From assembly GCF_947495845.1 (NCBI RefSeq), contig NZ_CANMAO010000023.1, forward strand, positions 1 to 64,000: a DNA stretch of 64,000 bases, given 5' to 3'. The position numbers were made by a program, and so were the translations under genes. The notes under the pieces were generated by a model, which was not told the DNA's origin, ran no database searches, and worked only from the letters and a program-made list of their open reading frames with translations. Of the stretch, positions 26,613 through 34,833 are shown piece after piece. Within the stretch, counting starts at the first letter, position 1, and each line of letters starts with the position of its first letter. Origin of the DNA: an uncultured Endozoicomonas sp. Its GTDB lineage: Bacteria > Pseudomonadota > Gammaproteobacteria > Pseudomonadales > Endozoicomonadaceae.

Positions 26613-26849
26613 TTAAAAGTACCCGCCATTGATCACGCCGTCGGGTTTCAGGTCGCCAGGTTCGCCGGGCTCTCCCTTATCGCCGACTCTTCCCGGTAGC
26701 CCCTGGGTGGCTGCGGTGACCATGTGGACCCTGGATTCTCCAGCGGTCACGGTAATGCGCTGTTCGGTGACTTTCACCACCATGGCGGGTTTCTGGGTAA
26801 CGGTAACCAGTGGGCGTTCCGGTTTGCTGTTATTGGCGATGTCAGTCAT
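26613..26849 (-). CDS. Small tail protein with collagen-like G-x-y stretch
   Basis: A 78-residue protein with a beta-rich N-terminal half and then 'GLPGRVGDKGEPGEPGD', six G-x-y triplets with Pro, Lys and Glu, followed by 'GVINGGYF'. Short collagen-like repeats are used as trimerising spacers in phage fibres. Its start overlaps the upstream gene by eight bases, so it belongs to the tail operon. Confidence 0.65.
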   Translation of the reverse strand: MTDIANNSKPERPLVTVTQKPAMVVKVTEQRITVTAGESRVHMVTAATQGLPGRVGDKGEPGEPGDLKPDGVINGGYF

Positions 26850-27186
26850 GGGTTGCTGCCTCGCTACTGGTGATTCGTCCAGCCATTACTGGCAGACGGT
26901 TGACCCCGTCCTCCACAAACAGGTCATAACGGGCGCGGTTGACGATGGCGGCGGTGGCCCCACCGGGCATTCTCAGGCGGATATTCGGTTCGGTAGCGGC
27001 CAGTACGATACCGCCATTGTCGGTGCTCAGTTCATGGAACAGGGTGCCGTCCAAAGCATTGCGCACCTGCATCTGTGCTGCCCAGCCGGTGAAGTCCGCC
27101 ACCTTGCCACCGGCATCCCGGTAAGTGACTTCCAGCGACCAGCTGGCTCCCTGGTAAACCTCAAAGTCATACAGTCCGGGTAACAT
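26842..27186 (-). CDS. Hypothetical baseplate/fibre-connecting protein
   Basis: A 114-residue beta-rich protein ('YDFEVYQGASWSLEVTYRD') that resembles small BppU-like or connector proteins placed between gp48 and the fibres. Start taken at the ATG at 27186, with GGAGG five bases before it. It overlaps the genes on both sides. Confidence 0.6.
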   Translation of the reverse strand: MLPGLYDFEVYQGASWSLEVTYRDAGGKVADFTGWAAQMQVRNALDGTLFHELSTDNGGIVLAATEPNIRLRMPGGATAAIVNRARYDLFVEDGVNRLPVMAGRITSSEAATHD

Positions 27187-27763
27187 CAGATCCTCCATAG
27201 GCAAAGGTCAGTACCAGATGAGCGGGCCAGTAGCGTCGGACACCACTTTCCAGGGCTTCGTTGCCCCAGCGTTGCAGGGGGTAACCGGCACTGTCACCAG
27301 CCACCATCAGCCGTGCAGTGGTTTCGGGTGCATTCACTGTGGAGGCATGGCCCCAGCCTGCACCGTTGGCGGGCTGTCCCGCGCAAAGCGTGCCAGCCCG
27401 CGCGGGTTGGTGTTCGGTGAGGGTGATGATGTAACCCAGCTGCCGGGCGATCTCCACGTAGTATTTCGGGTTCAGGGTACCCACTGCCCGCAGCTGCTGA
27501 CTAACACTGGCCTGCCGTTCGGTAAGGCTTTTCTGTCCGGGTTGCTGATCGAGGGTTTGTTCCCACTGGTTCAGCAGTTCCCTGGCATGATCGGGGATCA
27601 GTTCTCTGCGCAGCTGTTCCGCCTGGTGCATCACACGGGCGGGTTCTTCTGCCAGCCCTGCCAGCAGGTTATCCATAACCGTGTCCTGATCTTCCGGCCA
27701 GGCGATGCCCCTGGGTAACAGGGCTTTCAGTGCCTGGTGGAAGGCTTGCGCATTCAGAGCCAT
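27167..27763 (-). CDS. Mu gp48-like (YmfQ/DUF2313) tail protein
   Basis: A 198-residue protein of the YmfQ family: 'LKALLPRGIAWPEDQDTVMDNLLAGLAEE', 'RELIPDHARELLNQWE' and 'YYVEIARQLGY' are family marks. Sits directly after the baseplate J gene, exactly as in Mu. Likely a baseplate wedge or fibre-attachment component. Confidence 0.88.
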   Translation of the reverse strand: MALNAQAFHQALKALLPRGIAWPEDQDTVMDNLLAGLAEEPARVMHQAEQLRRELIPDHARELLNQWEQTLDQQPGQKSLTERQASVSQQLRAVGTLNPKYYVEIARQLGYIITLTEHQPARAGTLCAGQPANGAGWGHASTVNAPETTARLMVAGDSAGYPLQRWGNEALESGVRRYWPAHLVLTFAYGGSDVTRTV

Positions 27764-28833
27764 GTGATCGTCCCCAGGGTGTGCATCTGGTGGCTCTCTG
27801 CCGGTGTGTTATCAGTAGGGCTGGCCAGCTGATAGTCCACCATGCCGCCAGCAATCTTGATGGCTTCCTGCACATCGGTAAGCAGGAGCGTGGCTCCGGG
27901 ATTGGCAGAGCGCACCATCAGGGCATTGAGTTCGGCAGTGACCGTGCCGCGCAATGCTTCGCTGTCGGGCAATAGTCTGATAGCCGGGTTCAGAGGCTTC
28001 AGATCGGGAGCAAATACTGATACCACTGCGTTAGTGGGGCGGCCTTCCAGTTGTCCGGTGACCGGGTTGGTGTGGCCATCAATCCACTCTTCGCAGCGCT
28101 GGATTACCGTGGCATCGGGTCTCGGATCAACAGAATCATCATTCGCCACCACCACCGCCACGGTGCCTTCCCCATAATGAAGTGGCAGACACCAGGCTCG
28201 GGTGATACCCGGTACTTCCAGCGCCCAGCGCTCATAGTCATGGGGTGCGCCGCCATGGGGAGGAAAGCGCAGGCGCTGACGTAACCGGCCACGGAGTGCA
28301 TCGAAGGTTTCTTTATCCGCACCACCGGCCAGGGCTTCGCTGGCAGTGGCCTGACCCTGCACACCATTAATGGGTTGGATCAGGTTAAAGACGACGCCGG
28401 CAGGGGTATTGGTATCTCTGCCGCCGCTAATTGCAGCGATCAGCACTTCTGCCGTGGTGCCGGTAATGGAATAGGTTTCGCTGTTGCTGAACTCGACACC
28501 GTCCGGACGTCGCCAGCGGGTTCCGGCCTGAAGGATGGCTCCATCCTGCCCTATAACAGTAATCAATCCTTTCGCTCCGGTGGCCTGCTTCTGACGCAGC
28601 CCCCAGAAGTCGCAGTGCTCCACCAGGATATCGTCGTCTGCTTTGTCCGGTACCACCTGCCGTGCCAGCCAGTTCAGGTGCTGATGCTGGTCACTGGCCA
28701 GCGCCGCCTGCACCGATGCCAGGATATTCAGCAGATAGCGCCGTGGGCGGGCGTAGGCTCCGGCCAGTCGTCCTTCAATATCACTTTGCACCCGACTGAT
28801 CAGGGTGGCGAGATCCGGAGCATTAAACGCCAT
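27754..28833 (-). CDS. Baseplate J-like protein (Mu gp47)
   Basis: A 359-residue baseplate wedge protein. The family start 'ISRVQSDIEGRL', 'AGTRWRRPDGVEF', 'TNTPAGVVFNLI' and the 'KETFDALRGRLRQRLRFPPHGGAPHDYERWA' segment (outline only) mark the J/gp47 family. It overlaps both neighbours by a few bases. Confidence 0.93.
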   Translation of the reverse strand: MAFNAPDLATLISRVQSDIEGRLAGAYARPRRYLLNILASVQAALASDQHQHLNWLARQVVPDKADDDILVEHCDFWGLRQKQATGAKGLITVIGQDGAILQAGTRWRRPDGVEFSNSETYSITGTTAEVLIAAISGGRDTNTPAGVVFNLIQPINGVQGQATASEALAGGADKETFDALRGRLRQRLRFPPHGGAPHDYERWALEVPGITRAWCLPLHYGEGTVAVVVANDDSVDPRPDATVIQRCEEWIDGHTNPVTGQLEGRPTNAVVSVFAPDLKPLNPAIRLLPDSEALRGTVTAELNALMVRSANPGATLLLTDVQEAIKIAGGMVDYQLASPTDNTPAESHQMHTLGTITWL

Positions 28834-29269
28834 GTTTCAGGGTCTCCCATAAGTCGGGGTACTGATAAGACTCCTGCCGACCATCGGGGCGACGGAGGAT
28901 AACCGAGAGATTGAGCCGGTCAGGGCGGTGCAGTTCGGCAGTGACGCTCACATCGCTGGTAATGCCATCATCCAGCAGCCACTGCAGTGATTCGCGGGCA
29001 TAACCACGGGCACGCTCGGCGGTTTCGGGTAATAGCTTTGAGCGTTTCAGCAGCCAGAGCCGTGAGCCGATACGGTCATCCGACTGGGCATAGGAGTCAC
29101 CCCACCATCCTTTGGGGTCCTCACCCGCTGGCACATCACCGGGTTCTGCCCGCCGGTCGGTAAACAGGCTGAGCAGCACGGCAGTTTCCAGTGAGGTGTC
29201 CGGTGCCAGGTCGGCACCGTCAAGGGTGAGATCAAACAACAGGCCATTACTGGCCAAGCGTATATCCAT
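28823..29269 (-). CDS. Mu gp46-like baseplate protein (GP46 family)
   Basis: A 148-residue protein with 'SLETAVLLSLFTDRRA', 'GWWGDSYAQSDDRIGSRLWL' and 'YARESLQWLLDDGI', the GP46/W-type wedge pattern. Located between gp45 and gp47 homologues. Confidence 0.9.
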   Translation of the reverse strand: MDIRLASNGLLFDLTLDGADLAPDTSLETAVLLSLFTDRRAEPGDVPAGEDPKGWWGDSYAQSDDRIGSRLWLLKRSKLLPETAERARGYARESLQWLLDDGITSDVSVTAELHRPDRLNLSVILRRPDGRQESYQYPDLWETLKHGV

Positions 29270-29811
29270 CAGTTGGGTGTTCCGGTTTGGCCCCCGCTGT
29301 CACCGGGGTGGCGGTGAGTCTTTCCGGATATTCCATCACTGTTGTGGTCTTTGGCGGTACTAAAGCCTTTTATGGATATATTGCCGTCTATTTCGACGTC
29401 TTTGGCGAACCGGGCATTGCCGGTAACAAGGAGGGATTTGCATTCCAGAATAGCCTGCCCGCCTTTGGTGAGCAACAGCCGGTGGCCTTCGTGGTGATAA
29501 AGACAACTGTCGCCTGGTGCCAGTTCCCGAGGGCGATGGCGTGGGTCATCCAGCGCCACTACAGTGAGCTGACCTCGGACACCGCCGGGAGCCAGCACAA
29601 TGGCTTCGGCTCCTTCCAGGGGAACGGAGGTGTGCCCATAGTTTTGCACCCTGGGCACTTCGTCGGCCTGCTCTCCGCCCAGTATCTGCAGCTGCACGTT
29701 CTGCCGCTTCAGGCTGTCATTCACCGCAGTGATCACAGCCCGATTGACCAGCAGCTTTAACCGTCGTCTAACGGGGTTTAATACCCGGTTTAACAGCGTT
29801 GTAACATCCAT
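29269..29811 (-). CDS. Mu gp45-like baseplate spike protein (gpV type)
   Basis: A 180-residue membrane-piercing spike component. Visible are 'YGHTSVPLEGAEAIVLAPGG', 'CLYHHEGHRLLL', and a beta-helical tail ending in 'HRHPGDSGGQTGTPN' with histidines able to bind the tip iron. Overlaps gp46 and gp44 homologues by one base. Confidence 0.92.
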   Translation of the reverse strand: MDVTTLLNRVLNPVRRRLKLLVNRAVITAVNDSLKRQNVQLQILGGEQADEVPRVQNYGHTSVPLEGAEAIVLAPGGVRGQLTVVALDDPRHRPRELAPGDSCLYHHEGHRLLLTKGGQAILECKSLLVTGNARFAKDVEIDGNISIKGFSTAKDHNSDGISGKTHRHPGDSGGQTGTPN

Positions 29812-30878
29812 TACCAGAGCGCCTCTTCATCATTCAACGGCTCAGGAGCCAGTCCGGCAGCGGGCATCAATTCCAGTTCGGTCAGTGTGCCATTGTCGTC
29901 CAGGGTAAACGCCACATTGACGATCAGCAGGGGCTGCCCCTGAAAGCCCAGCCATGGGTCTTCCAGTTCCACCGGGGTGTTGGTCTGCCAGATCTCGCCA
30001 TCGGGTGCGCGCCAGCCCTGAACCGTTACCTTTGCCCGATTGCCGGAGGCCATGGCTCTGGCGGCCTGCCAGTTGGCGCGATCTTTGGCGGACTCTTCAC
30101 TGCCCAGAGAATCTTCCGACTGCAGCAGTTTGGGGCGAAAGCGTTTGACTGCCGGGTCGTTAATGTCGCCTTGTTTTGCCAGATCCGCTGCGCTGGTCTG
30201 ATCGCCCATATCGCCACCGGCATCGGCGAGACCGGCGACACGGTAGAGGCTGAAGCGGTCCCGATGGCTGGCGGTAATACTGGCTTTCAGTAACTCCCGC
30301 CCCAGTGCCAGCCGGTACTTTGCCGGGCCGGTGTTGGGTGCGGTCATCAACAGGCGACCATGACTGTCTACAGTAAGCAGCACACCGCGCTGGCGGCTGG
30401 CACGTTCCAGGGCTTCGAAGACGGTTTCACCGGGTTCTGCCCGAAAGGAGGCAAAGATTTTTTCGGCCTGTTCCGGCAGTGTGCCGGACTGAACCACTTT
30501 AATGCCGAAGGGCTGGCAGAGAGTGCCTGCCAGTCCTGCCAGTGTCTGTTCCCGCAGTTCGCCGCCCTGTTCTGGCAGGACGGAACAATCCGGCAGATCA
30601 CCAGTAAGATCCCGACCGCTGACGCTGACCTGGTGGTTGCTGGCATCGTACTGAATCGACAGATCTTCCACATGGCCTTCAATCAGGGTTTGTTCTGCCA
30701 GTGCAATCCGACAGCGTTGCCCCGGTTTGATGGGGCGGGTAACGGGCTGCCCCGGCCATTGCTCAGTGACGGACAGTTCAAAAGAACCGGCCAGTGCCAG
30801 CAGCGAGCGATTGATACGAACGGAGGTCCAGCCGCTGTAAATATTCCCGTCAACATACAACTCGACTTGATCACTCAC
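29811..30878 (-). CDS. Mu gp44-like baseplate hub protein (gpD type)
   Basis: A 355-residue hub protein with 'VELYVDGNIYSGWTSVRINR' at the start and 'GRDLTGDLPDCSV' further on, the pattern of the Mu P/gp44 hub. I start at GTG 30878, which has GGGAGG six bases upstream; a TTG six codons earlier has none. Overlaps the gp43-like gene by eight bases. Confidence 0.9.
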   Translation of the reverse strand: MSDQVELYVDGNIYSGWTSVRINRSLLALAGSFELSVTEQWPGQPVTRPIKPGQRCRIALAEQTLIEGHVEDLSIQYDASNHQVSVSGRDLTGDLPDCSVLPEQGGELREQTLAGLAGTLCQPFGIKVVQSGTLPEQAEKIFASFRAEPGETVFEALERASRQRGVLLTVDSHGRLLMTAPNTGPAKYRLALGRELLKASITASHRDRFSLYRVAGLADAGGDMGDQTSAADLAKQGDINDPAVKRFRPKLLQSEDSLGSEESAKDRANWQAARAMASGNRAKVTVQGWRAPDGEIWQTNTPVELEDPWLGFQGQPLLIVNVAFTLDDNGTLTELELMPAAGLAPEPLNDEEALW

Positions 30879-32121
30879 GGCCAGCCTCCCGCACAATCTC
30901 CAGTGGCTGCACCGGTGTAAACGATGGATGTCTGATATTGTTGCGCTGGTTCAGGTCTTCTGCCTGTCGGGCGTCGTCCAGTTCCCGGTAGGCGATCACC
31001 AGTGACGGCTCCACCGCTGTGGGCATCAACTGCGCAGATCGGGGTAAACGGGCGGCGCGGGTGTCCAGATCCTGCACCATGTTCTGGCGCAGCTCCTGCA
31101 AGGTGCGCATCGTGGCAAGGTCATCGGTTTTCATAATCCGGTCGTTGATCCGGTCGGACCATTTCAAACGCAGGTCAGCCGCCTGTTCAGTAGACGACAG
31201 AATCAGGGGCTGCGCGGGTTGACCATTCACATCGGGCACATTGTTGGAGAGCACCTGTACTGCTGCAATTAATGACGCATCGGCGATGGCTCCCGCCAGT
31301 GCCCGTTCATTCGCAGCGGTGCGGGCTTCGATGGTGGTGGAAGAATACGGCGGGACGGAGTAGTCCCCATCGGGCCAGTCATCGTACCCGTTCCAGTAAT
31401 CGAACAGGTTTTCATAAACGCCCAGGGCGGAGAGCGGGTTAAACGCGGCCAGGCTGAGCAGTTCGGCCTGAATGGCAATAAACAATTTACCCGGCGCTGC
31501 GGCCAGCTCCACCACTTCGGTGATATAGTCCTGGGCTTCCTGAATAGCACCGGTGACGGAACTGGTGACCGCCTTGATCTTGCCCAGCGCACCACCCACC
31601 ATGGCCTGGGCCTGATCGAGTATTTTGCGGGGAAGGCTTTTCTCTTCATCTTCGACCTTGTAGTCGTCTGCCAGTTTGCCCTGGGTGATGTCCCAGGCTT
31701 TGCCGGTGGTTTCTTTGACCCTGGCCTGAGTGTCTGGCCTGACTGTGGGTTCACGACTGAGACCGGATTCCACAAACTGGATGCTGATGGTGGCCTGCCC
31801 ACCGTCACGGGTGGTCTCCCGTACACTGTAGGTTTGCACCTGCACCATCATGGAACCCTGCCACGGGTGCACCAGCTCACCGGCTCCCTTTTTTTCCACC
31901 GCTTCGATCAGGGCATCCCGTGCCTCCATATACTCAGCGCCCAGCACCAGACATTCCAGAGTGCGGCTGCGGGCCTTGCGCCCCATATCTTCAGCGAAGG
32001 GCCTGTCCCGTTTCGGGTATTCGTGCACCGCTACACGACGCCCGCCGCTGGTGCTGTGGCTCTCGCAATAGAAAGGCACACCCCGGAACGATCCGGGCAA
32101 CATCCGATCACGCCAGCTCAT
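30871..32121 (-). CDS. Mu gp43-like DNA circularisation / tail protein N
   Basis: A 416-residue protein. The N-terminal region 'LPGSFRGVPFYCESHSTSGG' and 'GRKARSRTLECLVLG' identifies the DNA circularisation N-terminal family, which in Mu is a tail component (N). Helical C-terminal half. Overlaps tape measure and gp44 genes. Confidence 0.9.
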   Translation of the reverse strand: MSWRDRMLPGSFRGVPFYCESHSTSGGRRVAVHEYPKRDRPFAEDMGRKARSRTLECLVLGAEYMEARDALIEAVEKKGAGELVHPWQGSMMVQVQTYSVRETTRDGGQATISIQFVESGLSREPTVRPDTQARVKETTGKAWDITQGKLADDYKVEDEEKSLPRKILDQAQAMVGGALGKIKAVTSSVTGAIQEAQDYITEVVELAAAPGKLFIAIQAELLSLAAFNPLSALGVYENLFDYWNGYDDWPDGDYSVPPYSSTTIEARTAANERALAGAIADASLIAAVQVLSNNVPDVNGQPAQPLILSSTEQAADLRLKWSDRINDRIMKTDDLATMRTLQELRQNMVQDLDTRAARLPRSAQLMPTAVEPSLVIAYRELDDARQAEDLNQRNNIRHPSFTPVQPLEIVREAGRE

Positions 32122-33845
32122 TCGATCACTCCCATACTCATGCCGGTATCCACATCCAGTGCCAGGTTGTTATTGGCGGTCAGCTGCCTGACCCGTGGGC
32201 GACCTTCACTGTCGATGCTGATTTTCAGCTCGCCCTGCATGGGGCCGGTCACGGCTTCGGCGGCTGATCCGCCTGCCCACTGTCCGGCGGCATAACCTCC
32301 GAGACCACCCAGAGCTGCACCGATGGCGGTACCAATACCGGGCAGCAGTGCGGTTCCGATGGCTGCGCCCAGCTTCGCACCAGCAGCACCACCGGCAAGG
32401 CCGCCAGCAACTTCGGAACCGGCAACGGCTTTCTCTTTGGTGGTCATGGTTGGGTCGGTGGCGATGTCATAGGTTTGATAAGCACTGCCCATCACAGCCA
32501 GAGGCAGAGCGGCTTTTGAGGCTACAGTCATGGCTTTGGAACCGTACTGACTCACGGCACTGCCCAGTCGGGCGAACCGGCCTGCCCGACTATTCACACG
32601 GCGAGAAGGCGTTCGGCGGCGTCTGCGATTGTTGCGACCACGTCCACCTTCGTCCGGTGGAAAAGGCCCCATGCCATTGGTCATGGTGACGTATAGCGGC
32701 ATTGCCGGACTCATGCCCCGACCACCCAGACCGGCAGCTGCACCCGCCGCTCCCGCAGCAGCTCCGGAACCGCCACGACTGACCACACTGCCAATCCCAC
32801 GGGCGAGTCCACCTCCGATACGCAGTGCTTTATTCGCCAGGTAAATGGTGGCCAGTATTTTTGCAAGGTTGGCATAGCCGCCAGTCTGTTCCGCAATAAA
32901 CGACGCTGCCTTACCGACAGCAGACAGCACTTGATAAAGCCCCGCCCCAACCTCTTTGGCAGCACGCAGACCGGCCACCAGTTCTTCACTGATCACTTTG
33001 GCCTTGTCATTCAAGGTGCCATCGTCGTTCATTTGATTGAGTGTGCCGAGTACACCTTCGATCTCGCCTTTGAGTTCCTGGAATGCCCCCTGACTCATCA
33101 CCATATTCTGAAAGCGAGTCCACTGGTCGCTCATATTGCTGGTCATGCCGCCCCAGGTCTTACTCAGGTCGTTCATGGCACCGCCGTATTTATCGTTCCA
33201 TATCCCCTGTAACGTGGACTGGATCATGGCGCGATTGCTTTTGTCCGCCACCTTGGTCATGGTTTCGCCGTTGGCAGTGTACTCATAGACGATCTTCTGA
33301 CCTTCAGCCCTGGCCTTGATGCCAAACTCTTTCAGCCGTTCGTTCTCGCCGGTAATGGCATCCGCCATGGCCTCCACTGCCTGCTCCAGCGGTTTACCCA
33401 TGGCGGCGGAGGTATCACCCAGGGTGCGCAGCAGATTTCCCTGAATAGGGTCCAGCCCGTAAGCCTTGAGCTTAACGAAACTGTCCGTCACCTGGTTCAG
33501 CTCGTAGGGCGTACTGGCGGCAAAATCACTCACCCAATCCATGGCCTGCTTGCCTTTGGCGCTGGAACCTTCCAGCCGGGAGAGGATGACTTCAAACCGT
33601 TCAAACTCGGCAGCGGTATCCACAAAGGTTTTTTTAAAGGCAAAGGTCAGACCCGCACCACCGATCAGGGCACGATTGCCCATTTTGTCGATACCCGCAG
33701 AAGCGGAAGAGGCGGCGCGACTTAATGCTGCCAGGGAACGGCTGCCCCGCTGGGACAGCTGCTGCAAGCTGCGGCTGTATTGAGCCGCACGTCGGGAAAG
33801 GTTTCCGGCCAGGTCGATAATGACCGAAGTTCTCAAATTACTCAT
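32118..33845 (-). CDS. Tail tape measure protein
   Basis: A 575-residue protein setting tail length. It begins with a helical 'LSRRAAQYSRSLQQLSQRG' region, has the tape-measure N-terminal family segment 'FVKLKAYGLDPIQGNLLRTLG', and carries hydrophobic glycine-rich patches near 500-550 ('LGAAIGTALLPGIGTAIGAA') that could insert in the host membrane during DNA entry. Short for a tape measure, implying a short contractile tail. Confidence 0.93.
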   Translation of the reverse strand: MSNLRTSVIIDLAGNLSRRAAQYSRSLQQLSQRGSRSLAALSRAASSASAGIDKMGNRALIGGAGLTFAFKKTFVDTAAEFERFEVILSRLEGSSAKGKQAMDWVSDFAASTPYELNQVTDSFVKLKAYGLDPIQGNLLRTLGDTSAAMGKPLEQAVEAMADAITGENERLKEFGIKARAEGQKIVYEYTANGETMTKVADKSNRAMIQSTLQGIWNDKYGGAMNDLSKTWGGMTSNMSDQWTRFQNMVMSQGAFQELKGEIEGVLGTLNQMNDDGTLNDKAKVISEELVAGLRAAKEVGAGLYQVLSAVGKAASFIAEQTGGYANLAKILATIYLANKALRIGGGLARGIGSVVSRGGSGAAAGAAGAAAGLGGRGMSPAMPLYVTMTNGMGPFPPDEGGRGRNNRRRRRTPSRRVNSRAGRFARLGSAVSQYGSKAMTVASKAALPLAVMGSAYQTYDIATDPTMTTKEKAVAGSEVAGGLAGGAAGAKLGAAIGTALLPGIGTAIGAALGGLGGYAAGQWAGGSAAEAVTGPMQGELKISIDSEGRPRVRQLTANNNLALDVDTGMSMGVIE

Positions 33846-33878
33846 GGTCAGCGCTCTTGCCGGTTATCTTCTGGTTGT

Positions 33879-34362
33879 TCAGAGGTGTCCGGATAGGGTT
33901 TGCAGCATCCGGATCAGCCGAGTCAGGGGGAGGCTGCCCAACCATTCCGGCTGGGCGTTGGTGCGACTGGCCAGCAGCAGGAGACTATCCTCCAGCATGG
34001 TCACCTGCTGGCTGTACTCGCCCCCGGCTCTCGATCTCCTTGGCCGTTGCAGTGTCCAGTGCTTCAACATGTGCCTGGAGCAATGACAGGTCATCGGAAC
34101 TCAGACGACGAAGGTCTTCCAGTGACAGCGGGCCATTCATCACTCCCAGCTTTTTCACCTGCCGACGCAACAGCTCCAGTCCCATGCGAGCCGGTGACGA
34201 CACCAACTGATAACCGTCCGGTGTCGGTACCACCCGCTCGGAGGCTTCCATGGCATCCATCACATCCGCAGCACCCAGCTGACGCAGGATGACATGCCGG
34301 TGGGTTTCGGTTTCCGAACCCTGACCAATGGTCATGCCATCCTTCAGATCAAATTCCATCAT
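33879..34362 (-). CDS. Tail assembly chaperone frameshift product (gp41 plus extension)
   Basis: The gp41-like frame is joined by a -2 shift at CGGGGGCGA (34018-34026) to a second frame running to 33879. After CGG GGG the P-site tRNA can move back two bases and still read GGG; the next codons are GGC GAG TAC, giving an extension with 'LLLLASRTNAQPEWLGSL'. Its size, place before the tape measure, and the two-product arrangement match the conserved tail chaperone scheme of long-tailed phages, for which Mu is reported to use -2. A +1 shift would reach the same frame. Confidence 0.7.
33985..34362 (-). CDS. Mu gp41-like tail assembly chaperone
   Basis: A 125-residue chaperone that keeps the tape measure soluble during tail assembly. 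It has 'HRHVILRQLGAADVMDAMEASE' and 'LRRQVKKLG..NGPLSLEDLRRLS', the Mu gp41 family pattern. Its start overlaps the tube gene stop by four bases. Ends at a TAG about 35 bases after the slip site. Confidence 0.85.
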   Translation of the reverse strand: MMEFDLKDGMTIGQGSETETHRHVILRQLGAADVMDAMEASERVVPTPDGYQLVSSPARMGLELLRRQVKKLGVMNGPLSLEDLRRLSSDDLSLLQAHVEALDTATAKEIESRGRVQPAGDHAGG

Positions 34363-34715
34363 GCCCGCTTACACTCCACACCAGAGAATTTCAGATCCAC
34401 ATCGCCGGAGCTGGAGTCCAGAGACGGTGGATCAACCACCCAGCCGTCCACGATGATGTAGCGGTCGCCGGTATCGGTCTCAAAGTCGATGGTGGCGTTG
34501 GTGATGTTGCCCAGGGCGATCAGATCCGTGTCGGCGGTGTGCGCCACCTTGCAGCTCATCTCCGGTGCTGTGGGCTTTTCGGTGTAGCCCCAGATCTTGC
34601 TGCTGCCTTGTTTCGCTTCGCGGGTGACACCGCCCACATTGAGGGTGGCACCGTCCAGGGAGCGCAGCTCCTGACCATCCACCCGGATCACCGCCTTACC
34701 GGTAATTTTGCTCAT
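34359..34715 (-). CDS. Mu gp40-like tail tube protein (M)
   Basis: A 118-residue tube protein with 'GKAVIRVDGQEL', 'GGVTREAKQGSSKIWGYTEKP' (outline) and 'GDVDLKFSGVECKRA', typical of the Mu tail tube family. Follows the sheath gene as in Mu. Confidence 0.92.
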   Translation of the reverse strand: MSKITGKAVIRVDGQELRSLDGATLNVGGVTREAKQGSSKIWGYTEKPTAPEMSCKVAHTADTDLIALGNITNATIDFETDTGDRYIIVDGWVVDPPSLDSSSGDVDLKFSGVECKRA

Positions 34716-34749
34716 GTTTAACGCTCCTTAAACGGTTTTTAAAACGCTT

Positions 34750-34815
34750 CCCGCCTCCCGTTGCCCGCTTCCCGAAAAAGCCGGTCGCTTTCGCTGTTAC
34801 GGGCAGCGGGAGGCG
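34750..34815. repeat. GC-rich inverted repeat between sheath and tube genes
   Basis: CCGCCTCCCGTTGCCCG and CGGGCAGCGGGAGGCGG pair at 16 of 17 positions around a 32-base loop. It is built from repeated CCCG(C/T) blocks. It lies in the only sizeable gap of the tail operon (118 bp). Confidence 0.7.
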
Positions 34816-34833
34816 GGCAACGGATAGCGATCC

